Shown here piece by piece: positions 37,138 through 46,800 of a stretch of 64,000 bases of DNA. The position numbers and the translations under genes are program-made. The notes beneath the pieces were generated by a model. The model was not told where the DNA came from, did not search any database, and saw only the letters and a list, made by a program, of their open reading frames with translations. This DNA comes from Clostridia bacterium (lineage in GTDB: Bacteria; Bacillota; Clostridia; Christensenellales; Borkfalkiaceae), in assembly GCA_900766495.1 (NCBI GenBank), contig CAAFVM010000039.1, forward strand, positions 18,153 to 82,152, read 5' to 3'. The number at the start of each line of letters is the position of its first letter. Position 1 is the first letter of the stretch.

Positions 37138-37166
37138 TTGACAGGTTAAAATTAATCTGTTATAAT
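37138..37166 (+). promoter_or_regulatory. Strong promoter of the RpiB-like gene, with a long leader
   Basis: Consensus TTGACA (37138-37143), 17-bp spacer, TATAAT (37161-37166). The gap 36936-37393 otherwise holds the terminator at 36954 and a leader of about 220 nt. In the leader CGCGCC (37219-37224) can pair with GGCGCG (37241-37246), or its end can pair with GGCG (37208-37211). A small hairpin TGCCC/GGGCA (37347-37364) precedes the ribosome site. No known riboswitch is recognised. Confidence 0.8.
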
Positions 37167-37393
37167 TCCCCGCGACAACATATAACCCGCATTATCTTAT
37201 GTTTTTAGGCGAAAATTACGCGCCATTATAAATGTCGTAAGGCGCGCGAGAAAAACGTGAAAAAGGACTCTTGCGGGGGTAAAAAGAATATTTTACTACT
37301 ACGTTCAAAGCGCGCTGCGGCACGAAAAGTAAAGAAGAAAAATAAATGCCCTTATTCATGGGCAATAAATAAAAGAATACGGAGGAATTAAAA

Positions 37394-37966
37394 ATGAAAC
37401 TCATTAAAGACAAACAACTTGTGGTAGGCGCCGATTTCGCCGGCTTTCCGCTTAAAGAGGCGGTAGTCGCGCATTTACAGAAAAAGGGGTGGCAAATACT
37501 CGACCTCGGCGTTAAAAAAGATTCCGACCCCAACGACACCGACCTTATGTTTCACCGCGTAGGGTTAAGGGTAGGCTCTATGATTTCCGAGGGCGAATAC
37601 GAACGCGCGCTTGTGTTCTGCGGCACGGGCATGGGCATACATATCGCGGCAAGCAAATGCCCGCACGTCCACGCAGGAGTAGTTGAAAGCGTGCCCGCCG
37701 CCCGCCGTGCCATAACCGGCAACGGAGTAAACGTTTTGGCTATGGGCGCGTTTTACGTTGCTCCCGCAATGGGGTGCGACATAGCAGACGCGTATCTTTA
37801 CGCAACGCTCGGAAGCGACCAGACCTGGTGGCATAATTTTTACGAATTCCACAAGCTTGCAATCGACGAACTTGAAGCTTTTAATTACGACGAGTATAAA
37901 AAGAACGGCTTCAAAGTAAACAAACTCGGCGATTACGATTTGGTTTTGGAAGATAAGCCCGAATAA
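37394..37966 (+). CDS. RpiB/LacA/LacB-family sugar-phosphate isomerase-like protein, divergent
   Basis: 190 residues, longer than the roughly 150 of RpiB. The family frame is clear: VVGADFAGFPLKEAV at the N-terminus, FCGTGMGIHIAASK with the catalytic Cys, and GNGVNVLAMGAFYV. The usual His of the D-H-A-G motif is Phe here (DFAG), and the His of the R-x-H-N-D motif is replaced (ITGNGVN). A C-terminal extension of about 45 residues contains WWHNFYEFHK. The fold and Cys suggest aldose-ketose isomerisation of a phosphorylated sugar, perhaps not ribose 5-phosphate. GGAGG precedes the start. It stands alone between a promoter and a terminator. Confidence 0.8.
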   Translation: MKLIKDKQLVVGADFAGFPLKEAVVAHLQKKGWQILDLGVKKDSDPNDTDLMFHRVGLRVGSMISEGEYERALVFCGTGMGIHIAASKCPHVHAGVVESVPAARRAITGNGVNVLAMGAFYVAPAMGCDIADAYLYATLGSDQTWWHNFYEFHKLAIDELEAFNYDEYKKNGFKVNKLGDYDLVLEDKPE

Positions 37967-37990
37967 CGAAATGGTTGAAAAATAAATAAT

Positions 37991-38030
37991 AAAACCGCTT
38001 TGCGCCGTATGGCAAGACAAGGCGGTTTTT
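37991..38030 (+). terminator. Rho-independent terminator after the RpiB-like gene
   Basis: A 12-bp stem (37991-38002 with 38018-38029, one G-T wobble) is followed by a T run. Confidence 0.8.
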
Positions 38031-38125
38031 TGCATTTTATAATGATAAAATCTTTTTTACCGTCGGGCGAAAAAATGTTGCAAAATAAATAGCAGGAAAG
38101 TCCATATAAATAGCCGATTTGTTTA

Positions 38126-38154
38126 TTGAAAAATTTTTTTGCGTATGGTATTAT
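38126..38154 (+). promoter_or_regulatory. Predicted promoter of GH35 and cassette C
   Basis: TTGAAA (38126-38131), 17-bp spacer, TATTAT (38149-38154), 140 bp before the GH35 start. The gap 37967-38293 contains the terminator, this promoter and a leader with an inverted repeat CGGAAA/TTTCCG at 38160-38183. Nothing else is seen in it. Confidence 0.6.
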
Positions 38155-38293
38155 TTTTTCGGAAAACGGGAACTTGCTTTCCGTTTAAGGTTTAAGATAT
38201 ATTTTGCCGAGGAAATTTAAATGCTTCGACGATATGTATTTAAAAAACGCATTTTAAAAAATAAAAAAACAAAAACTACGGCTGAAAATCATT

Positions 38294-40057
38294 ATGCAAA
38301 GAATTACTGTAAAAAACAAAAATTTCTACAAAGACGGAAAACTCCATTACGTATATTCGGGGGCGATTCATTATTTTAGGGTGCTGCCTTCCTGTTGGCG
38401 CGATAGGCTTGAAAAAATAAAAAATTGCGGGTTCAATGCAATTGAAACCTATACGTGCTGGAGTTTGCACGAAAGGAAAGAGGGTCAATTTGATTTTTCA
38501 GGCGGGCTTGATTTGGCAAGATTTATCGATATTGCCGAAGAAACGGGGCTTGACGTAATAATCCGTCCCGGTCCGTATATATGTGCAGAAACCGATTTCG
38601 GCGGAATGCCTTCGTGGCTTTTGAATTATTCAGGAATAGGTCTTCGCAGTTACGACCGGATATTTTTGGAAAAAACCGAAAGATATTTTAAAGAACTTGC
38701 GAAAATAATTGTGCCAAGACTTGCGGCTAACGGCGGACCCGTTCAGATGATTCAGATAGAAAACGAATACGGTTCTTACGGTAACGATGAAAAGTATAAA
38801 AGAGCTCTTCTTGAAATATGGAAAAAGTTAGGTGCCGACACGTTGTTTTTCACTGCCGACGGTTCCGACTTCGATATGCAACAAAACGGAGGTATGGATG
38901 GCGTTATGCGTTCAATGACTTTCGGGTCGCGGCCGACCGTTTGTCTTGAGGGGCTTAAACGTTACGGAGAGAATCAACCTCTTTTCTGCTCCGAATATTG
39001 GAACGGTTGGTTTAATACTTACGGTTCAGACGCGGCTTTGTGCGAAGTCGAGCGAGTGAAAAACGAAACTGCCGAATTTTTATCGCTCGGCTCTTCGTTC
39101 AACTATTATATGTTTTGCGGCGGCACCAATTACGGAATGATAAACGGCGCGAATTATAACGACGATTATATGTTCCAGACCACCAGCTATGATTATTGCG
39201 CGCCGATAAGCGAATCGGGCGATTTGACTGAAAAGTATTATGCGATTAAAGACGAAATAGAAAAATATACAGGCAAAAAAATAGATATTTCCGTAAAAAA
39301 CAGTGAAAAAAAAGGCTATCCCGCTATTAAGACTTGCGGATTCTTGCCGTTGGAAAGCGTGTTGGGTGACGTAAAAAGCGAAAAAAGCCCTTATCCTCTT
39401 TCTTTTGAAAAGCTCGGCGTCGATTTCGGATACGTTTATTACACGACGGAATTTGACGTATGGCTTGACGGTAAGATAAAATTATTCGGTCTGCGCGACC
39501 GCGCTACCGTTATAATCGACGGTAACATTTGCGGAGTAATAGGGCAAGGCACGGGGTGCTCGGAAATCGAGCTTACCGTAGAACGTTACGGCGGACATAG
39601 AAAACTCGGCGTTCTTGTGGAAAATCGAGGACGTTGCAATTACGGACCGCGCCTTAAAGACGGTAAAGGGCTTTCCGGCGTGCTTTTTCGTGATAAATAC
39701 CTGCTTAATTACGAAAACTATCCGTTAGTGGCGAAAGTCCCCGAGAATGCGGAATACAAATCGGTTGAAAGCGGCGGAGTCGGCTTTTATAAATTCAATT
39801 TGAACATAAGCGACTTCCCGTGCGATACCTTTCTTTATCCGGCAGGTTTCAAAAACGGGTGCGTTTACATAAACGGCGTAAACATAGGCAGGTTTTGTCA
39901 TACTCAACCGCCGCAAAGAACGCTTTACGTTTCGGCAAGTTTGTTAAAAAAAGGCGAGAACGAAATAATCGTATTCGATACCGACGGAACAGCCGACCCG
40001 ACTTTGGAATTTTTCGACAAACCGTTTTATGCTGAAACTGCCGATAAAAGAAGATAA
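38294..40057 (+). CDS. GH35-family beta-galactosidase, cytoplasmic
   Basis: 587 residues, close to the usual size of small bacterial GH35 enzymes; no signal peptide. The TIM barrel fills about residues 1-320: HYFRVLPSCWRDRLEKIK, IRPGPYICAETDFGGMP, the acid/base Glu158 in QIENEYGSYG and the nucleophile Glu234 in FCSEYWNGWF. Jelly-roll domains follow to the C-terminus (VYINGVNIGRFCHTQPPQRT). No clear ribosome site precedes the ATG. It probably removes terminal beta-galactose from imported oligosaccharides and heads the cassette C transcript. Confidence 0.92.
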   Translation: MQRITVKNKNFYKDGKLHYVYSGAIHYFRVLPSCWRDRLEKIKNCGFNAIETYTCWSLHERKEGQFDFSGGLDLARFIDIAEETGLDVIIRPGPYICAETDFGGMPSWLLNYSGIGLRSYDRIFLEKTERYFKELAKIIVPRLAANGGPVQMIQIENEYGSYGNDEKYKRALLEIWKKLGADTLFFTADGSDFDMQQNGGMDGVMRSMTFGSRPTVCLEGLKRYGENQPLFCSEYWNGWFNTYGSDAALCEVERVKNETAEFLSLGSSFNYYMFCGGTNYGMINGANYNDDYMFQTTSYDYCAPISESGDLTEKYYAIKDEIEKYTGKKIDISVKNSEKKGYPAIKTCGFLPLESVLGDVKSEKSPYPLSFEKLGVDFGYVYYTTEFDVWLDGKIKLFGLRDRATVIIDGNICGVIGQGTGCSEIELTVERYGGHRKLGVLVENRGRCNYGPRLKDGKGLSGVLFRDKYLLNYENYPLVAKVPENAEYKSVESGGVGFYKFNLNISDFPCDTFLYPAGFKNGCVYINGVNIGRFCHTQPPQRTLYVSASLLKKGENEIIVFDTDGTADPTLEFFDKPFYAETADKRR

Positions 40058-40117
40058 AAAACATCGGTGCAAAAATACATTGAATGTAAGTAACGAATAA
40101 TTCGTTAAGGAGAAAAA

Positions 40118-41890
40118 ATGAGAAAAATAACGAAAAAAATTTTATGCCTGGCGCTTGCGTTTACAACTGTTTTTTCGGCGCAGGGGTGTATTCGTCGAAA
40201 TCCAAGCGGCGAACAGGTAAGAAAGGACGCTACCCAACTGTATATCGGGCTCGGAACAAACGGACTTACGCGTTGGATGGAAAGCGCGAAGAAAAAATTT
40301 GAAGAAAAATATGCCGACGTCAGTTTCGAAAACGGAAAAAAAGGCGTGCAGGTCTTTTTTAACTATAACGAGCAGTTCTCGAATTTCGATACGTTGCCGT
40401 TAAATTATACCAACTATCAGGAAAAACTTATTATAACCGAAAACGTTGCTTACAATAAAATTATTCCTATAGCTCTCGATATAACCGACGTTGCGACGAC
40501 TCCGCTTAATCAAAAGCTCGACGCAGACGAAACGGCAAGAACCGAAAGTTCGTCTATTGCGGGAAAAATGCTTCCGCAATATAAAAACTATTACGAATAC
40601 GAAGGCAAATATTATGCGTTGCCGTCGCAGATAGCGCGTTCGGGGCTTGTGTACGACGTAGATTTGTTTGAAAACAACTATTTATATTTCGCTTCGTCTA
40701 CAGCAGAACATTATTACGAATATTCCTGTAAAAACGCATATAGCGGTAAAAACGCCGTTTATAGATTTGTTGACGAGGGATATACAAAAGAAGAACTGTC
40801 CGCCGGTCCCGACGGTGAAACAGGCACTTACGACGACGGACTGCCCGCAACCTATGAAGAATTTTTCGCTTTATGCGACTATATGAAAAAAGAATTCGGA
40901 ATCGAGCCTGTTCGTTGGGCGGGTAAAGTTCAGTCTTATATGATGGGGGTGATAGACGGGCTTGCCGCCGATTACGAGGGCGACGAATATCTTTTAAAAA
41001 CTCATTTCGACGGAACGGCGACGCACCTTATAAATTTCGACGACAACGGTTCGGTTATTCTCGATTCGGACGGTAACCCGGAAATTCATTCCGAAGCAAT
41101 AACCATGCAAAACGGATATGAACTTACCGCGCAGGCAGGTTTTTATTACGCTCTTAAATTTCTTGAAAAGTTTATTGCTTCAGATTATTACGATAAAGAC
41201 CTTTGCTTTAACGGAACAAGCGACCATCTTACCACTCAAAGTAAATATCTGTTAAGCGCTAAAGATTCGAAAGTTTCGTCAATAGCCATGCTTGCCGAGG
41301 GAAGTTGGTGGTACGGCGAAGCCGATAATACCTTTAAGGATATGGCTGCAAAATACGGAGACGAATGGTCTGCCGAAAACAGACGTTTTGCATATTTGCC
41401 GCTTCCGAAAGCCGACGAAAGCAAGATAGGGCAAAAGGAAAGCACGCAGGCGGTGCTCAATATGACTTCGTTTATAACCAAAGACGTGAACGCCGCACAG
41501 CTTAAAGCCGCAAAATATTTTATGCGCGAAATGTATTCTCGCGACGGAATTCTCGATTTCGTTTCGGTTACCGGGCAGATGCGTCCTTATTCGATAGACC
41601 TTACCGACGAAGAATATGATTCGCTTACCGAATTCGGTAAATCGAACTATCAGACCTTAAAAAATTTCAACATATTGTTTACTCCGTCGTTCAGTCCGGC
41701 GTATCTCGTCAACAACAGTATTCTCGACGCAAGCTTCAATTTTCACTGGACTTCGAATATAGGCAGCGTTGCGACGCAGGTTATACGCAGCGGGTACAGT
41801 GCTAAACGGTATTTCGAAGAAATTCATAAATACTGGACGAAAGAAAAATGGGACGGTTATTACGCGGGCGTAGCCTACGATAAAAAATAA
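40118..41890 (+). CDS. ABC transporter sugar-binding lipoprotein (cassette C)
   Basis: 590 residues; lipobox cysteine at 24 (AQGC). It is a long solute-binding protein related to the one at 1359. Both begin the mature domain with TQLY, share KGVQVF/TGVQVY, YYALP and YDVDLFE/YDMDLFD, and both carry an acidic insertion (GPDGETGTYDDGLPATYEEF here). AAGGAG precedes the ATG. The order binding protein, permease, permease, Ig-like protein, DUF4838 protein is the same as in cassette A. The ligand is unknown but likely a related glycan. Confidence 0.9.
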   Translation: MRKITKKILCLALAFTTVFSAQGCIRRNPSGEQVRKDATQLYIGLGTNGLTRWMESAKKKFEEKYADVSFENGKKGVQVFFNYNEQFSNFDTLPLNYTNYQEKLIITENVAYNKIIPIALDITDVATTPLNQKLDADETARTESSSIAGKMLPQYKNYYEYEGKYYALPSQIARSGLVYDVDLFENNYLYFASSTAEHYYEYSCKNAYSGKNAVYRFVDEGYTKEELSAGPDGETGTYDDGLPATYEEFFALCDYMKKEFGIEPVRWAGKVQSYMMGVIDGLAADYEGDEYLLKTHFDGTATHLINFDDNGSVILDSDGNPEIHSEAITMQNGYELTAQAGFYYALKFLEKFIASDYYDKDLCFNGTSDHLTTQSKYLLSAKDSKVSSIAMLAEGSWWYGEADNTFKDMAAKYGDEWSAENRRFAYLPLPKADESKIGQKESTQAVLNMTSFITKDVNAAQLKAAKYFMREMYSRDGILDFVSVTGQMRPYSIDLTDEEYDSLTEFGKSNYQTLKNFNILFTPSFSPAYLVNNSILDASFNFHWTSNIGSVATQVIRSGYSAKRYFEEIHKYWTKEKWDGYYAGVAYDKK

Positions 41891-41955
41891 AATTAACTAT
41901 AAATCGCGTGCGGTATAAGTTAATAAATGCGACTATGGCACGCCAACGGATAAAT

Positions 41956-42984
41956 ATGAAAAAAGAAAACGACGGATACGGATTTTTTAAACGTGTTTTT
42001 TCGACCATAGGTTGGAAATTATATGATTTAAGAGCTTCTGTTTTCAACAAAAGAAAAAAGAACCGCCCCGAAAAGGCGGCTTCGCTCACGCAGATGAACA
42101 GGGGAAAAGCCGTGTTTTGTGCGGTTATGCTTATAATTCCTCTTTTGCAGTTCGTCCTGTTTTACGTATGCGTGAATATAAATTCGGTTTTGCTTGCGTT
42201 TCAGCGTATAGGAATAGACGGCGCGCGCAGCTGGTGCGGTTTTGATAATTTCAGAAAAATATTTCAGGATTTCAAAACCGAAGCGGTGTTCAAGTATGCG
42301 GTTTCAAACAGCTTGTGGGCTTATTTGTTCACTACCGTTATTGCCTCGCCTACGGGGATGCTGTTTGCTTTTTACATTTATAAAAAAGCCGCGCTAGGCA
42401 AATTCTTTAAAATAACTTTGTTCCTGCCGTCGGTAATATCGTCGATAGTTCTGGTTATTTTATATATGTATTTCGTAGACCTTGCTTTGCCGGCGTTTTT
42501 GAAATCCGTGTTTAAAATCGAATGTTCGGGCTTTTTCTCAAACCTGAACACCCAGTTTGTTACAGTGCTTGTATACACGGTATTCGCAAGTTTCGGTTCG
42601 TCGGTTTTAATGTATTTAAGTTCGATGAACAGTATAAACACGTCGATAGTGGAAGCTGCGCAACTTGACGGAGCGAATTTTTTCCAGGAATTTATATACG
42701 TAACTTTTCCTATGGTATATCCCACGTTCGTAACCTTTTTTATAATAGGCATTTCGGGAATATTCACCAATCAGATTAACCTTGTTTCGTTTATAGGTAC
42801 CGATAATCCTATGCCTAACGCGCAGACTTTCGGTTATTATATGTATCAGCAGACGGTTATGGGAGAAACAAATTATCCTCGGTTGGCGGCTTTGGGACTG
42901 ATGATAACGGCGGTGGTCGCGCCCGTATCGATTATCGTTAAAAAGATAATGGAGAAATTAGGTCCGAGCGCGGAGGGCAGATAA
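41956..42984 (+). CDS. ABC sugar transporter permease, MalF type (cassette C)
   Basis: 342 residues from the ATG at 41956. In-frame starts at 41908 (GTG) and 41935 (ATG) are possible, and none has a strong ribosome site. A basic N-terminal region of about 50 residues (KRKKNRPEKAAS) precedes six membrane segments. The EAA loop is VEAAQLDGANFFQEFIYVTF. It pairs with the next gene, 2 bp away, and is clearly related to the permease at 3041 (IIPLLQFVLFYV against AIPLLQFCVFYI). Confidence 0.88.
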   Translation: MKKENDGYGFFKRVFSTIGWKLYDLRASVFNKRKKNRPEKAASLTQMNRGKAVFCAVMLIIPLLQFVLFYVCVNINSVLLAFQRIGIDGARSWCGFDNFRKIFQDFKTEAVFKYAVSNSLWAYLFTTVIASPTGMLFAFYIYKKAALGKFFKITLFLPSVISSIVLVILYMYFVDLALPAFLKSVFKIECSGFFSNLNTQFVTVLVYTVFASFGSSVLMYLSSMNSINTSIVEAAQLDGANFFQEFIYVTFPMVYPTFVTFFIIGISGIFTNQINLVSFIGTDNPMPNAQTFGYYMYQQTVMGETNYPRLAALGLMITAVVAPVSIIVKKIMEKLGPSAEGR

Positions 42985-42985
42985 T

Positions 42986-43861
42986 ATGAAGAAAAGAAAA
43001 TTTTCGGTATTATTCGCTTTGTTGTTTATAATTCTGGTGCTTTATTCAGCAATTTTGTTATTGCTGTTCGGTTGGGGATTTATAACGGCGTTGCGTGAAA
43101 ATCTCGGTTTTATTTCCGATCCGTTCGGATTAGAGGGCGGCGTCCATTTTGAAAATTTCGCAAATGCTTTTATGTTGTTCAAATCCACCGTGAAAGGCAG
43201 CGAAGGCGGATATCGCGACGTGTATATAGAGGAAATGTTTTTAAACTCGATTATATACTCGCTCGGGTGTTCGTTCATAAACACGTTCGTGACGTGTGTT
43301 GTAGCATATGTCGCGTCGAGGTTTGGTTTTAAAATTTGTCGTGCCATATCGGTTATGGTAATCGTGCTTATGGCTCTACCCATAGTAGGTAATCTGCCGG
43401 CCGAAATAAATATGGCGAAAATGCTTGGAATTTACGGCACGATGGGTGGTATGTTCATAATGAGAGCGGCGTTTTTAGGTCCGTATTTCCTTATTTTTTC
43501 TGCGGTGTTCAAAGGATTGCCGAACGACTTTGCCGAGGCCGGGTATATCGACGGCGCCAACGAGTTTGGCATTTTCTTCCGCCTTATGCTTCCAATGGCG
43601 AAAGATACTTTTGTGACCATAATGCTTTTAAGCTTTATAGGTTACTGGAATGATTATTCGGTTCCGCTTATATATCTTCCCGATTATCCGCCGCTTGCGC
43701 TCGGGCTTTACAATTTTAATCTTTCCACCGATAACGGAATAAGCACGGTGCCCATGAAAATGGCGGGATGTTTTATAGTGTCTATTCCGATATTTATAGT
43801 TTTTATCGCGTTTCAAAATAAGCTCATGGGGAATATCTCGATGGGCGGACTTAAAGAATAA
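42986..43861 (+). CDS. ABC sugar transporter permease, MalG type (cassette C)
   Basis: 291 residues, six membrane segments, EAA-like loop AEAGYIDGANEFGIFFRLML (second Ala replaced by Gly). The ribosome site GGAGGG lies inside the preceding gene. It ends with GNISMGGLKE, like its cassette A counterpart. It forms the channel with the MalF-type partner; the ATPase must come from elsewhere. Confidence 0.9.
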   Translation: MKKRKFSVLFALLFIILVLYSAILLLLFGWGFITALRENLGFISDPFGLEGGVHFENFANAFMLFKSTVKGSEGGYRDVYIEEMFLNSIIYSLGCSFINTFVTCVVAYVASRFGFKICRAISVMVIVLMALPIVGNLPAEINMAKMLGIYGTMGGMFIMRAAFLGPYFLIFSAVFKGLPNDFAEAGYIDGANEFGIFFRLMLPMAKDTFVTIMLLSFIGYWNDYSVPLIYLPDYPPLALGLYNFNLSTDNGISTVPMKMAGCFIVSIPIFIVFIAFQNKLMGNISMGGLKE

Positions 43862-43872
43862 CAGGAGGAATT

Positions 43873-46800
43873 ATGAAGAACAAAAAAATTGCCATTACCG
43901 CCGTTCTGGCGGCGATAACCGCGTTTTGTCTGTGTCTTTGCGTTGCGTTTAACATCAACGAAAACGACGTTTATGCCGACGAAATCACCCTGCAGGCGGA
44001 AGAAACGGCTTCGTCCTACGTCCTTGGAAACGAGCTGAAAATTCCGCAAGGCAAACTCTTATATGGAGGAAAAAGTTATGACGCCGACGGTGTGGTTAAA
44101 TTTCCCGACGGCAACGCCTATTTAAGCGAATTCGTGACGCTTGACCAGACCGGAGTGTATACTATCGAATACCGCGCTATGGCGGGCAACAAGCTTTTAA
44201 GAAAAACGAGGACTTTCGAAGTGCTTGAAGGGTTGTATACCGTAGGTTCCGAACGTTCGAGTCTGCGCTACGGCAAGCCGAGCGAACTGGGAGTTCCGTT
44301 TACGACCGAACAATCGCCCGCGGGGCTTTACGTTTCGCTTGCCAACGGCGATAAGTTCAATTATAACGCCGTAGTTAACCTTAACGAAATTAACAAATCT
44401 CATAAAGCGTTGCAGTTTTATCTTACGCCCGAGCGTTCGAAATCGGCAGACGCATTCAGCGTATTTGTAAAATTTACCGATATTTACGACCCCGAAAATT
44501 ACGTAATAGTTTCAATATGGTCGTATAACAGAAAAAGTTATAACGATTCGCCTTGCCGCGCCGCATATATAACGACTTGCGTTCCTATGGTAGGGCAGAG
44601 TTATACGGGGCATTATTCGACATATCAGAAAGACGGCGGCGGTTGGATAGATTATATATTCAAAAGCATGAGAACTTCGGGTTTCTGCTCGTTTAACTCT
44701 TTCTACGGCGATAACGCAAACGGCGCTTTGCGCTGGATAGACGGTACCCCGGGAGGTTCCGGCTTTACCGTCGATTGGGGATATGCGGGGTATCAGCAGA
44801 TAGGTTTCTGGTGGGATTACGCCAACAGACAACTTTTTTCGAATCAACCCACTTCGGAATTTTCGGAACTTGTAGCCGATTACGATTCGTCTGCATATTA
44901 CGATTCGTTGTGGTCGGGTATGACTACGGGCGAATGCTATATAAGCATGTGGGCGGAAGACTATAACAATTCCACGTTTAATTTCGTAATAACCGAAATG
45001 AACGGCGAAGATTTAACGTCTGCCGAGCCCGCAACTACTTATAAGGATACCGACGCGCCTGCCATAACTGTTAATTACGGAGAATACGGCGAAAACAACT
45101 ATCCGGATGCTCTTGTAGGGAGCGAATATACCGTTTTCCCCGCAACCGCGTTTGACGGATATGACGGAGCGAAAGACGTTAAAGTTCGCGCGTTTTACCG
45201 TTACGGAACAGATAACTGCTATGAAGTTTCTTGCGGAAAAACCTTTAAACCGGACAGGGCGGGAGAATATACCCTTGTATATTACGCCGTAGATAACGCA
45301 GGCAACCGCGCAGAGAAAAAGGTTACGGTCACTGCGGTTGAACAGGCGGGAACGCCGGTAACGCTTACGGTCGATTCTTCTTCCGCGGTAAAAAGCGGAA
45401 AGCGTGGCGAGTTTGTTAAAATAGCGTCTGCGTCTTATTCCGGCGGAGTTGGAAAACTCGATTATAAAGTGACGGCAGTAGGTAAAAACAGCGGCGAAAA
45501 ATACGAAATAAACGGAAATTCTTTCAGACCGATGACTGCCGACGTTTACACGGTTATTTACAATGTAAGCGACTTTATAGGACAGACGGAAACGGTAAGC
45601 TACGAAGTAACGGTCGCCGAAAACGACGGCCCTATATTCGAAAATCTGCCTGTTTTACCAAAATACCTCATTTCCGGCTATTCTTATAGATTCCCGGAAA
45701 TTGCGGCTATAGCCAAAAACGGTTCGTCGGTAAAAGGCGAAATCGTTTTAAGCGACGGAGGCAAAGAAAAGACTGCGGTCGGCGGCGTTATAGCCGTGTC
45801 GGGCGATTCGCGTACGGTAGAGTTGATTTATCGTGCTGCCGACGGAGGAAAACAGAGCGAACTGCGTTTCGAAATTCCCGTTATAAACGCGGCTAAAGGC
45901 GTGAGTATAGACCTGGCGAAATATTTTGCGGGCAACGGTTTTACGGCTGCGTCGAATAACGACAACGTAACCGTAACCGCAACCGATTCTTATGCAGAGG
46001 CGGAGTTAATCAACGCCGTTCTTGCCGAGGGATTTACGGCGCAATATAAAATTTTAAACGGCGGGTTCGGAGAATTCGCTATGTACCTTACCGATTCGGA
46101 AGACGAAACGCAGCAAATAAAACTTTCTTGGAAAAAGACCGACGGCGTAATGTTTACCTATCTGAACGACTCGGCTACGTCTTCTTCGACGACTTTCGAT
46201 TTTGCGGGAACCGAATCGAACTTTGTATGGAACAACTATACGCATACGTTCTTCGATAATTCCACGAACCTTTCGGTTGAGGTAAATCAAACCGTTTACG
46301 GCGAAACGTTCGAAGGCTTTACGTCGGGTAAAATTTACGTTAAGTTCGTAATGAGCGGCGTAGACGGCGACGCGAGCTTTGCTGTTTCGAAAATAAACAA
46401 TCAGACTATTCGTCTTACCCGCCGCGACGTTATAACGCCGCAGATAGCGATACTCGGAGGAGATTACGTGCTTTCGGCTACGGTAGGCGAAAAAATAACG
46501 CTTAAAAACGCGGTTGCCGCCGACGTTATTTCTCCCGTAACCACGCTTACCGTTACTGTAAAAGGTCCCGACGGAAAAGCCGTAAAAGCAACCGACGGGA
46601 GCACTCTCGAAAACGACGAATTGTTAAGCGGCGAATTCGTTATAGAAAAAGCCGGCACTTACGTTATTACCTACAATTTCTCCGACGGAACCAAAGAAGC
46701 CGACGAAACTGTAACGATAGTAGGAAACAAAGTAAGCGCAATTGAAATAACTCCCGCTTCGGCTGTTCCCGAAAGCGCTGCAATCGGAGCTACCGTTACC

